From contig JAYVTS010000175.1 in assembly GCA_043788645.1 (NCBI GenBank), positions 1 to 12,270 of the forward strand: DNA of 12,270 nucleotides, read 5' to 3'. Origin of the DNA: CANIZL01 sp043788645. Its GTDB lineage: Bacteria; Verrucomicrobiota; Verrucomicrobiia; Limisphaerales; UBA9464. Made by a program: the position numbers and the translations under genes. Positions within the stretch are counted from its first letter, which is position 1, and each line of letters begins with the position of its first letter. The notes below the pieces were generated by a model that was not told the origin of the DNA, searched no databases, and worked only from the letters and a program-made list of their open reading frames with translations. Positions 6,763-12,270 of this stretch are shown here, piece by piece.

Positions 6763-8463
6763 TTAGTTGGCTACGGGTGCCTGTTCCTTCCAGAAGACGC
6801 GCTCAACCCAATCGCCGAAGCGTTCCCGCCCGATACGCTCCGCTTGGTAGCGGGTCAAGATGGGCCGGAGTTCATTCACGATTTCGGGTTCTTTGACGAC
6901 GTCCTTGTAGAGGCGATTGAGGCGTGTGCAGGATTCATTGCCACCGAGGTAAACCTGATAGCGACCGGGGCCTTTACCCACAAGGCCAATTTCAGCCATA
7001 TAGGGTCGAGCGCAGCCGTTGGGGCAGCCGGTCATGCGAATGATGATTTCTTCGTCGCTCAGACCGAGGTCTTTCATGACGCCTTCGAGATCGGTCATCA
7101 AACGGGGCAAATACCGCTCACTCTCGGCCAAACCGAGGCCGCAGGTGGGCATCGAAGGGCAAGACATCGCATTGCGGCGCAGGGCGCTCGTTTGATTTGC
7201 CACCGGGATACCGTGCGCGGCCAGCAATGTGGTAATCGGCGCTTCGGCGGCGGGTTTAATACCCGTTAACACCAAGTTTTGCGAGGGCGTAATGCGAACC
7301 TCGGTCTCAAATTTCTGGGCGATTTCGACGAGTGCAGTTTTCAACTGATAATCAGGCAGATCCTTCACGCGTCCGCTCTCAACGTACAGTCCCAGATAGC
7401 GGGTGCCATCCGCGGCGGTTCCCCACCCAAAGGTGTCGCCTTGTTGAGTGAATGCGTAGGGGCGGGCTTCTCCTAGACGATAGCCCAAACGAGATTCCAG
7501 TTCTGCCCGGAACCACGCTGCACCGCGCTCTTCGAGGATATATTTGAGGCGAGCGTGTTTTCGATCGGTCCGATCACCAAAATCTCGGTGGATGGTGAGA
7601 ACGGTCCGTGAGACTTCCACCAGTTGGTCACGGGTGACGAAACCAATCACGTCGGCCAAGCGCGGATAGGTGGCATCATTGCCATGACTTCGACCTAGCC
7701 CGCCACCCACTGCGAGGTTATAGCCGAGGAGTTGGCCGTTGGCTTCGATCCCAATGTATCCCATGCAGTTGGTAAAGAGATCGACGTCATTGACCGGCCC
7801 GAGAGCGAAAGCGGTTTTGAATTTTCGAGGCAGGTATTGTTTCCCGTAGAGAGGATCGACGAATTCGAGATTTGCGGGTTCATCCAGCTTGAGTTGCACG
7901 CCTTCAACCCAAATGGAGTGATAGGCCTTGGTTTTGGGCAGGAGCGCTTCGCTGACGCGGCGGGCGTCCCCGAGCAACGTCTGGTGAGCCTCGCTGCGAG
8001 CGGGAGTCACCGGGGCCATGACATTGCGATTCACGTCGCCGCAGGCCGCGAGCGTGTCCATCATGGCCAAATTCAGTTCGCGCATCAGGGGTCCTAAGCC
8101 GACCTTTACCACTCCATGGAACTGAATGCTTTGGCGGGAGGTCAGGCGCAGGGTCTGGTTGCCATACTTGGTGGCGAGGGCATCGTAAACGAGATAGCCC
8201 TTCGCAGACAGCACTCCACCGGGGATACGACCCCGGATCATCCACATGTAATGTTTGGCAATCTTGCGCCGGTCTCGGTCGTCCTGCTGATAAATGCCAT
8301 GAAACTTGAGGAATTGCTCATCATCGGTTGAAAAGCAGATGGCGGCGGCATCGTTCAGAGTGGCCGCTAGATGGCCGGCCAAAGTTGGAATCGCGAGCTT
8401 CAACAGCTCGTTTTTCGTGGGCGGCTTCACTTTCGGATCATTCTCAACAGCAACTTCAGACAT
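6763..8463 (-). CDS. cysI: Assimilatory sulfite reductase, siroheme/4Fe-4S hemoprotein
   Basis: The 566-residue protein catalyses six-electron reduction of sulfite to sulfide. Cluster/siroheme cysteines are at 435 and 441 (CPSMPTC) and 480 and 484 (CPNGC), one residue off the numbering of E. coli CysI (434, 440, 479, 483). Likely substrate-binding residues are Arg79 (MIRGRIPGG), Arg146 (NRNV), Lys214 and Lys216 (RKFK). Length and both ferredoxin-like repeat halves are complete. No cysJ flavoprotein gene is adjacent, so the electron donor may be ferredoxin or a distant CysJ; the symbol sir would fit equally. It is the first gene of the sulfate-assimilation operon, with a candidate promoter and palindrome immediately upstream. 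Confidence 0.96.
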   Translation of the reverse strand: MSEVAVENDPKVKPPTKNELLKLAIPTLAGHLAATLNDAAAICFSTDDEQFLKFHGIYQQDDRDRRKIAKHYMWMIRGRIPGGVLSAKGYLVYDALATKYGNQTLRLTSRQSIQFHGVVKVGLGPLMRELNLAMMDTLAACGDVNRNVMAPVTPARSEAHQTLLGDARRVSEALLPKTKAYHSIWVEGVQLKLDEPANLEFVDPLYGKQYLPRKFKTAFALGPVNDVDLFTNCMGYIGIEANGQLLGYNLAVGGGLGRSHGNDATYPRLADVIGFVTRDQLVEVSRTVLTIHRDFGDRTDRKHARLKYILEERGAAWFRAELESRLGYRLGEARPYAFTQQGDTFGWGTAADGTRYLGLYVESGRVKDLPDYQLKTALVEIAQKFETEVRITPSQNLVLTGIKPAAEAPITTLLAAHGIPVANQTSALRRNAMSCPSMPTCGLGLAESERYLPRLMTDLEGVMKDLGLSDEEIIIRMTGCPNGCARPYMAEIGLVGKGPGRYQVYLGGNESCTRLNRLYKDVVKEPEIVNELRPILTRYQAERIGRERFGDWVERVFWKEQAPVAN

Positions 8464-8477
8464 AAGTTAGGTGACTT

Positions 8478-8489
8478 AGTAAACTTACT
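8478..8489. promoter_or_regulatory. Candidate operator at the sir operon start
   Basis: AGTAAACTTACT is an inverted repeat with arms AGTAA and TTACT around a 2-bp centre. It falls just downstream of the proposed -10 box, at the expected transcription start, 14 bases before the sir start codon. The position suits a repressor responding to sulfur or cysteine status. The regulator is not encoded here and the family is unknown. Confidence 0.45.
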
Positions 8490-8491
8490 GA

Positions 8492-8521
8492 TAATAAGAC
8501 ACCGCCGAGTGGTTTCGTCAA
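8492..8521 (-). promoter_or_regulatory. Candidate sigma-70 promoter of the sir-cysH-cysD-cysN operon
   Basis: On the minus strand, TTGACG (8521-8516) and TTATTA (8497-8492) are separated by 18 bp. Transcription would begin near 8485 and give a leader of about 22 nt without a Shine-Dalgarno. The promoter lies in an AT-richer pocket in otherwise GC-rich DNA. Confidence 0.55.
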
Positions 8522-8547
8522 CCCAAACTCGCGGAGAGTGGAGCGGA

Positions 8548-8572
8548 TGGATCGGGTCGCGCCCACGATCCA
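8548..8572 (-). terminator. Possible hairpin after the His-rich lipoprotein gene
   Basis: TGGATCG (8548-8554) and CGATCCA (8566-8572) form a 7-bp stem with a GC-rich inner part, 31 bp beyond the lipoprotein stop in the minus direction. No U-tract follows. It could separate the metal-handling group from the sir operon. Confidence 0.3.
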
Positions 8573-8602
8573 CGAGCGGAGCAAACGAAGAGGTGATTGG
8601 AC

Positions 8603-9097
8603 CTATTGGTGGTCGTTACCCTTGGGGAAATTGAACGAAACGTTGGTGTAGAATTTCGTACGGACCGGAATTGACCGAAGTACGGCGTCGAAATTCGACG
8701 TGGTTTTCAACCAGTCCGCTTGGGCCTCGAATTGGGCGGTGTCGCCAACGATTTCGCCGGTGGCCGAATTTGGAATCGCTCGGAACACTAAGCCATGACC
8801 GTCCGGCGATGCGACGACGTCCACGTCAAACGTAGTAGCGGTGGAGCGAACGTAGTTTTCTAACTCAGCGTCCATGACGTAGGCCGTGAGCTTTCCAGCA
8901 GCGGCATCGCGAACGAGTTCGAGGTGAAATTCCTCGTGGCCCAGGACGATTGGGGTGCCGCCATGTGGCGGCTTGTGTTCGTGCGAGTGGGGCGTGCCAC
9001 TGGCGGCCGTCGTCGAGTCGGGCTTGCCGCCGCACCCGCCAAGAACGATCACCATGGCGCACCCCCAAATGCCCAACTTAAATTTCGCGAAGTTCAT
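8603..9097 (-). CDS. Small His-rich lipoprotein, probable metal-binding
   Basis: The 164-residue predicted lipoprotein has a signal sequence ending in the lipobox VLGGC (Cys22). Behind it is a His-rich stretch, PHSHEHKPPHGGTPIVLGHEEFH (with His at 37, 39, 41, 45, 54 and 58), then a beta-type domain with FHLELVRDAAAGKLTAYVMDAELE. I recall similar HGG-x-LG-x-HLE domains near metal efflux or uptake genes, but I cannot name a characterised member. The ATG at 9097 was preferred over the in-frame TTG at 9115 because it gives a normal n-region (MNFAKFK). It is the last gene of a minus-strand group, 38 bp after the choice-of-anchor-M-like gene. Metal binding and envelope location are inferred from composition and signal. 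Confidence 0.7.
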   Translation of the reverse strand: MNFAKFKLGIWGCAMVIVLGGCGGKPDSTTAASGTPHSHEHKPPHGGTPIVLGHEEFHLELVRDAAAGKLTAYVMDAELENYVRSTATTFDVDVVASPDGHGLVFRAIPNSATGEIVGDTAQFEAQADWLKTTSNFDAVLRSIPVRTKFYTNVSFNFPKGNDHQ

Positions 9098-9135
9098 GCT
9101 GAGTAGCACGATCAATGAGTGAGCCGTTCAAGCAA

Positions 9136-9924
9136 TCAATCAAGTTCTTTTGCGATGGCGCGCACAAACAACTTCTGGTCGTTGGTGGGTACAGCGACCG
9201 CGGCCGTTGCGCCCGTCAGCGTGACGTTTTTGAGGACGATCCAGTGGCTCAGGTCGCCACTGGTTTCGAGGCGATAGGTTACGCCAGAACTGCCAGTGAT
9301 CTCGATTTGCAGGTCGCCGTTCGCCGGGACTTGAGTTGTACGCAGGATGGCTGCTGCGGCCGGTAGTGGCAAAACTTGGAACGTGAACGGGGTGTCCGCA
9401 CTGGTGATGTCCGCAGTATCGCCGAGGCGCCGACCGACGACTTGGAATGTCAAGTGATAAAGGCCCCGCGCCGTGAAAACCCAATTGTAGTACTCGTGGC
9501 TGCCGAACAGGGGTGTGGTCAGGTCGGCGGCAGAAATGCCATCGGCCGTGTTCATCTTCACATTGAAATCGCCAAACGAACTCGCCTGCCATAAAAAGAA
9601 CTGACCCGGACCATTGATCGACTTGAGCCGAACATTCAGGTTTCCCTGAAAAACTCCCCCGGCAATCCCTTCAGTCGAGATGCCCAGATAGAGCAGATCG
9701 GGGTTCTGGCTCTGCGGAATGATATACAATGGGTCGCCTTCGTTACCGAACGGCGTGCCACCTGGAAGCGCAAGTTTGCCGAGTTCGCCCACGACGAGAA
9801 TGCACTCATTCGTCGTATAGTTGAGCGCGAGGTCGGTGTGACCATGGCCCAAGAATCGGAGGTCGGCGTGGACCGTGGTCCAGCCGAGCAGCAGCACAGA
9901 CAAGGCGGAGAGCGTTGATTTCAT
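9136..9924 (-). CDS. Secreted choice-of-anchor M domain-like protein
   Basis: The 262-residue exported protein has a cleavable signal peptide (MKSTLSALSVLLLGW..., probable cut after TVHA at residue 20). The core contains GHGHTDLALNY at the start and EYYNWVFTARGLYHLTFQV later, the pattern of the choice-of-anchor M (TIGR03769-like) surface domain. In Actinobacteria that domain is linked to metal-type ABC transporters. The last 70 residues form a beta domain with TYRLETSGDLSHW, a tail often seen in Verrucomicrobiota extracellular proteins. The ATG at 9924 avoids overlap with the pilin gene; an in-frame upstream ATG at 10011 would put 29 extra residues before the signal. It sits 49 bp after the pseudopilin gene. 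The ligand is unknown. Confidence 0.75.
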   Translation of the reverse strand: MKSTLSALSVLLLGWTTVHADLRFLGHGHTDLALNYTTNECILVVGELGKLALPGGTPFGNEGDPLYIIPQSQNPDLLYLGISTEGIAGGVFQGNLNVRLKSINGPGQFFLWQASSFGDFNVKMNTADGISAADLTTPLFGSHEYYNWVFTARGLYHLTFQVVGRRLGDTADITSADTPFTFQVLPLPAAAAILRTTQVPANGDLQIEITGSSGVTYRLETSGDLSHWIVLKNVTLTGATAAVAVPTNDQKLFVRAIAKELD

Positions 9925-9973
9925 AGGGATACGACAAACCATGCGGGGAGCGCTATTTGGACGAGAAAAGGGG

Positions 9974-10717
9974 TTATTCAGGGGGTTGGGCGAAGTTGTC
10001 ACCGGCATCAATGCGCCGCTTCAATAAGGCGGCTTTGATGGATTCGGCATGGCCATCGGCACAGAGGTAGTTGGCCGTGCCGCCAGAATGGTCAGCGCGG
10101 GCTGAGCCCGTGAAATGGCGGTCAGGTCGGATGTCGAAAATAACGGCATCCCACCCTTTGAACCAGTTGCGCGAGTGTGTGTGATCCGCGGAAATCGTCG
10201 GCCCGTTGGTGTCCGAGGTGTCGAACGCGAGGAACGTGGAGGTGGGAATTTTTAGACGATTTAGATTGCGATAAGACTCCAACACACCGCCAAACGGGTC
10301 TTCTTTATCTACCGACGTATATTCATTGAGGATATAACTGGTGCCATGATTGTGGAGTCGCGCCGCGGCCTGCGGGTCGGATGGACAGAGTCGGATCTTG
10401 TCCACATTTCCAACATAAGATTTGAGCGTATAAATCCAGACGTGATTCGTGGCGTCGTCGCCCGTGCCGTAGTTGTGAGTGGTTTCCGGTAGCAACCCTT
10501 GGTTGTCATCGGCATACATGGTGAAGGCCAAACCGAGCTGATGTTCATTAGACATGCACCCGATACCTCGAGCCTTGCTTTTGGACGCCGCCAGCGCGGG
10601 CAAGAGCAGACTCGCCATGATCGCAATGATGGCGATCACGACGAGCAGCTCGATGAGCGTAAACGCTCGCAAGCTGCCTAAACTGCGACGAAACTCAAGC
10701 GGCGGAGGCGATGACAT
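9974..10717 (-). CDS. Type II secretion-type pseudopilin (prepilin N-methylation motif)
   Basis: The 247-residue protein has a short basic leader ending in LGSLRA, then FTLIELLVVIAIIAIMASLLLPAL from residue 19, with Glu at position +5. This is the class III prepilin peptidase site and hydrophobic helix of major-pseudopilin-like proteins. The globular part contains CMSNEHQLGLAFTMYADDNQG and, near the end, HSGGTANYLCADGH, an H-x10-DG variant of the usual H-x9-DG ending. Such proteins are greatly expanded in Verrucomicrobiota and Planctomycetota and their roles are mostly unknown. An alternative start at 10771 has AGGTGA directly before its ATG but gives a 36-residue leader. The neighbours (secreted protein, metal lipoprotein) suggest a shared surface function. 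Confidence 0.85.
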   Translation of the reverse strand: MSSPPPLEFRRSLGSLRAFTLIELLVVIAIIAIMASLLLPALAASKSKARGIGCMSNEHQLGLAFTMYADDNQGLLPETTHNYGTGDDATNHVWIYTLKSYVGNVDKIRLCPSDPQAAARLHNHGTSYILNEYTSVDKEDPFGGVLESYRNLNRLKIPTSTFLAFDTSDTNGPTISADHTHSRNWFKGWDAVIFDIRPDRHFTGSARADHSGGTANYLCADGHAESIKAALLKRRIDAGDNFAQPPE

Positions 10718-10775
10718 AACGTGGATTGCCACAACGGGCAGGGTTGAGAAACGGGAATCGACCGAACCCATTCAC

Positions 10776-10843
10776 CTTGCCCGGATATTTCACACCCTTT
10801 CTGCAGAGGTCCGCGACGAAAGTTTGTTAAATATCCGGGTGAG
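10776..10843. repeat. Palindromic unit 1, GATATTT type
   Basis: CCCGGATATTT (10780-10790) and AAATATCCGGG (10829-10839) form a perfect 11-bp inverted repeat with a 38-nt loop. In plus-strand RNA it extends to about 15 bp (10776-10843) using two G-U pairs. It lies just upstream of the pseudopilin start and resembles the unit at 10917-10980. Confidence 0.55.
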
Positions 10844-10916
10844 TGGATTTACAGACCACAGGTGCGGTGGGAGGAGAAAGCACGAACCTACCGGGAGTGC
10901 TCGTCACATCTACCTA

Positions 10917-10980
10917 GCTCCGATATTTCATCCCGGCCGGCCGCGTTGCGTGGCGAAAGGGTAGCGGACGAAATATACGG
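10917..10980. repeat. Palindromic unit 2, GATATTT type
   Basis: CCGATATTTC (10920-10929) pairs with GAAATATACGG (10970-10980) with one bulged base. The flanks both hold CTAG. Order of motifs matches unit 1: GATATTTCA, a GC-rich loop, GCGAAAG or CGACGAAAG, then AAATAT-CGG. The right arm abuts the stop codon (10984-10982) of the small membrane protein gene. Confidence 0.5.
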
Positions 10981-10981
10981 T

Positions 10982-11308
10982 CTAGCTGCGAAGAGCGGGC
11001 GGGCCTCGTTCGTGGAAATCTTGGCGGAAGCCCACGGGAACGAAGGGCGAAAACGGAGCCGGAACGACGAGTAGGACCGCGGCGGGACTAGGAATCGGAG
11101 GAGGTTCGTCCGTCGTTTGATCCAAACCCCCAGATGCGAAGAGACAGACCGCACACGAACCCAGGTCACCGTCATCCTGGCCATGAAACCAATGATGCCA
11201 GTTCTCATTTGCCGCCAGTGTGCCGCACAGCAACACCAAGAGACACAACAGCCCTGCGACCGCCGCAAGGGCGGCGTGCCGAACTGGTTTGATCCATTGC
11301 TGATGCAA
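10982..11308 (-). CDS. Small membrane protein with HHWFH and CAVC motifs (DUF2946-like pattern)
   Basis: Proposed 108-residue protein. Residues 12-33 form a strongly hydrophobic segment (AALAAVAGLLCLLVLLCG), followed by NWHHWFHGQDDGDLGSCAVCLFASGG with paired His (38, 39, 42) and Cys (52, 55), then a Pro-rich stretch, a second hydrophobic stretch and the ending ERGPPALRS. The layout matches small Verrucomicrobiota and DUF2946-like proteins that tend to sit near metal transport genes; this is recognition by pattern only. No ATG is in frame close by; the TTG at 11308 is the best start. The frame stays open further upstream through the 163-bp repeats, which is probably an artefact. It heads the minus-strand group that includes the His-rich lipoprotein. 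Confidence 0.55.
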   Translation of the reverse strand: MHQQWIKPVRHAALAAVAGLLCLLVLLCGTLAANENWHHWFHGQDDGDLGSCAVCLFASGGLDQTTDEPPPIPSPAAVLLVVPAPFSPFVPVGFRQDFHERGPPALRS

Positions 11309-11319
11309 TTCATTTGCAT
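11303..11319. promoter_or_regulatory. 6-5-6 palindrome over the start of the small membrane protein gene
   Basis: ATGCAATTCATTTGCAT is a perfect inverted repeat of ATGCAA and TTGCAT around 5 bp. It covers the proposed TTG start codon and a TAATGC -10-like sequence (minus strand). Size and AT-rich centre recall Fur/Zur-type operators, but no consensus can be matched with confidence. Confidence 0.4.
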
Positions 11320-11383
11320 TAGAACACGGCTCGGGCAGGTGCGCAACCTTTATCTTAGTGCGTTGCCGGACGAATCCCCCTGG

Positions 11384-11755
11384 GCGGGTGCCGCCTCGGC
11401 ACCCTCGTGCGACGGAGGGAGCGCGTCTCTGCGCGGGAGCATCGATCACACCTGAATCCACCTGTATCTCCGGGTGCGCCCCGAAGACCCGGCGCCTACG
11501 CGACGGGCGGCCAGCGAAGGCGCTGGCGGGTCCGAGATTCCCCGGTGCGGGTGCCGCCCCGGCACCCACGCGCGACGGAGGGAGCGCGTCTCTGCGCGGG
11601 AGCATCGATCACACCCGAATCCACCTGTATCTCCGGGTGCGCCCCGAAGACCCGGCGTCTATGCGCCGGGCGGCCAGCGAAGGCGCTGGCGGGTCCGAGA
11701 TCCCCCGGTGCGGGTGCCGCCCCGGCACCCACGCGCGACGGAGGGAGCGGGTCTC
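11384..11755. repeat. 163-bp tandem repeat, 2.3 copies
   Basis: Units start at 11384, 11547 and 11710 (the third is cut at about 11755). Copies one and two are both 163 bp and differ at about 8 positions. Each full unit has three hairpins; in copy two they are GGGTGCC/GGCACCC (11549-11567), CCGGGT/ACCCGG (11633-11655) and GCCAGCG/CGCTGGC (11673-11690). The unit length is not a multiple of three, and long frames through it encode the same peptides in rotated phase, so it is non-coding. GC content is much higher than in the flanks. The stretch from 11309 to 11768 contains no gene I can support. Confidence 0.85.
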
Positions 11756-11768
11756 GCGACCTCAAACC

Positions 11769-12011
11769 TCACCCACGGAAATAGGTTCCACGCAAACGAG
11801 AATTTCCCAGAACTCCCTGAAAACCGCTGAATGCATCACGTCGCGCGAGCCAACGGGCTGACCAGCCGAGACTGACACCAAAAATCAAATGGGCCGCTAG
11901 GGTGACTCCTACGAAGAGGGGCGTGATTTGAATCCCGAAGGTTTGCAAGTAAGGAGTCAGCAACATCCCAAGTTCAAAAGGAGAAAGGGGTTTTGGTGGA
12001 TGTGCTCCCAA
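11769..12011 (-). pseudogene. Short hydrophobic ORF, possible 3' remnant of a membrane protein gene
   Basis: The 80-residue frame contains ELGMLLTPYLQTF, an amphipathic start, then ITPLFVGVTLAAHLIFGVSLGW, a good transmembrane helix, then a basic tail (SARWLARRDA). The AHLIFGVSLG pattern resembles the last helix of small multi-pass membrane proteins. Only TTG (12011, immediately after an in-frame TGA) or an internal ATG (11966) could start it and neither has a Shine-Dalgarno, so it may be the end of a gene truncated by rearrangement near the RAYT gene. I do not recognise the family; it could also be a chance frame. Confidence 0.35.
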
Positions 12012-12197
12012 TCACTGGACGGTGGGTAAGCGAGCGTCGATTTCAATGAAGGGACATGAAAGGGACAGGAGGATTGAAAACAAGAATCCGCATTACAATA
12101 AAACATGCTAGCTATATTGACTTTGTGATCTATAAAGGGACGGCTGGATTGACAAATAAGTCTTGTCTGTGGTCCGAACCTCTGGCACGGTTTGCGG
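12012..12197. other. AT-richer spacer before the transposase gene
   Basis: The spacer holds three copies of AAGGGAC-type motifs: GAAGGGACA (12048-12056), AAAGGGACA (12059-12067) and AAAGGGACG (12134-12142). TTGACT, TTGACA and TATAAA elements occur, but none has convincing spacing for a promoter. The lower GC contrasts with the repeat array to its left. Confidence 0.35.
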
Positions 12198-12270
12198 ATG
12201 CGCTACGCACGAATGAAACCGGCGGCACCCACCGAGGCGATGTACTATCACTGCATCTCTCGGGTGGTGA
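12198..12270 (+). CDS. REP-associated tyrosine transposase (RAYT, Y1_Tnp/IS200-like), 5' part
   Basis: The first 24 codons read as MRYARMKPAAPTEAM followed by YYHCISRVV, the N-terminal signature of Y1 transposases of the RAYT type, where the family continues with the HUH metal site and catalytic tyrosine. The gene runs off the right edge. The ATG at 12198 is preferred; the frame is open upstream only to a stop at 12150-12152, and there is no Shine-Dalgarno. RAYT proteins move or maintain short palindromic REP sequences, so the palindromic and tandem repeats in the preceding 1.4 kb may be related. Completeness and activity cannot be judged from this fragment. Confidence 0.75.
   Translation, partial: MRYARMKPAAPTEAMYYHCISRVV

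Noticed and set aside
10780..10980. Integron attC sites
   Set aside because: The palindromes lack the RYYYAAC/GTTRRRY ends, and no integrase or gene cassettes are seen.
10888..11346. 152-codon minus-strand frame starting with an ATG
   Set aside because: It overlaps the small membrane protein in another frame, and its sequence is Trp/Arg/Ser/Cys-rich without domains. The alternative frame has a clear hydrophobic helix and the HHWFH/CAVC motifs.
11384..11755. CRISPR array
   Set aside because: The repeats are 163 bp, directly adjacent without spacers, and number fewer than three; no cas genes are present.
11358..11861. Three long plus-strand frames and minus-strand frames across the GC-rich repeats
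   Set aside because: The 163-bp period rotates the reading frame, so all plus frames give the same permuted Arg/Pro/Ala-rich peptides; they are by-products of the repeat.
12074..12270. Open frame from a TTG preceded by AGGAGG that runs to the right edge
   Set aside because: The spacing from AGGAGG to TTG is only one base, and it is out of frame with the YYHCISRVV transposase signature, which decides the frame.

Overview
The window looks like a chromosomal segment of a moderately GC-rich, Gram-negative, heterotrophic bacterium, most likely Verrucomicrobiota (perhaps the Pedosphaera/Limisphaerales side). The pointers are indirect: an FTLIELLVVIAIIAI pseudopilin with an H-x10-DG tail, a lipoprotein-type PhoPQ-related hydrolase, a secreted choice-of-anchor-M-like protein with a TYRLETSGDLSHW tail domain, a twin-arginine sugar isomerase-like protein, and a REP-associated (Y1) transposase of the YYHCISRVV type. 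No rRNA or tRNA is seen, so taxonomy remains an inference from family recognition.

Layout. Positions 1-214 hold no confident gene, only a short dispersed-type 10-bp tandem motif. A TIM-barrel sugar isomerase/epimerase (215-1114, +) converges on a radical SAM enzyme of the COG0731 type (2126-1239, -). That enzyme is divergent from a PqaA-like alpha/beta hydrolase lipoprotein (2236-3753, +), which in turn converges on the end of a sulfate-assimilation operon.

The metabolic core is the minus-strand operon sir-cysH-cysD-cysN (8463 down to 3781). CysD/CysN activate sulfate to APS, the CysH-family reductase releases sulfite, and the siroheme/4Fe-4S sulfite reductase makes sulfide. A plausible sigma-70 promoter with a small palindrome at the expected start site precedes sir. 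No APS kinase (CysC) and no CysJ flavoprotein are present, and CysH has a single cysteine, so its substrate (APS or PAPS) and the electron donor of Sir are open questions.

Upstream of it, also on the minus strand, is a second group: a small membrane protein with HHWFH and CAVC motifs (11308-10982), a type II pseudopilin (10717-9974), a secreted choice-of-anchor-M-like protein (9924-9136) and a His-rich lipoprotein (9097-8603). Together they suggest an envelope metal-handling set. A perfect 6-5-6 palindrome overlaps the start of the first gene.

The right end (about 10776-12270) is rich in repeats: two related ~60-nt palindromic units, a 163-bp tandem repeat (2.3 copies, three hairpins per unit), a short hydrophobic ORF that may be a gene remnant, and the first 24 codons of a RAYT transposase cut by the window edge. 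Most genes here lack a clear Shine-Dalgarno sequence.
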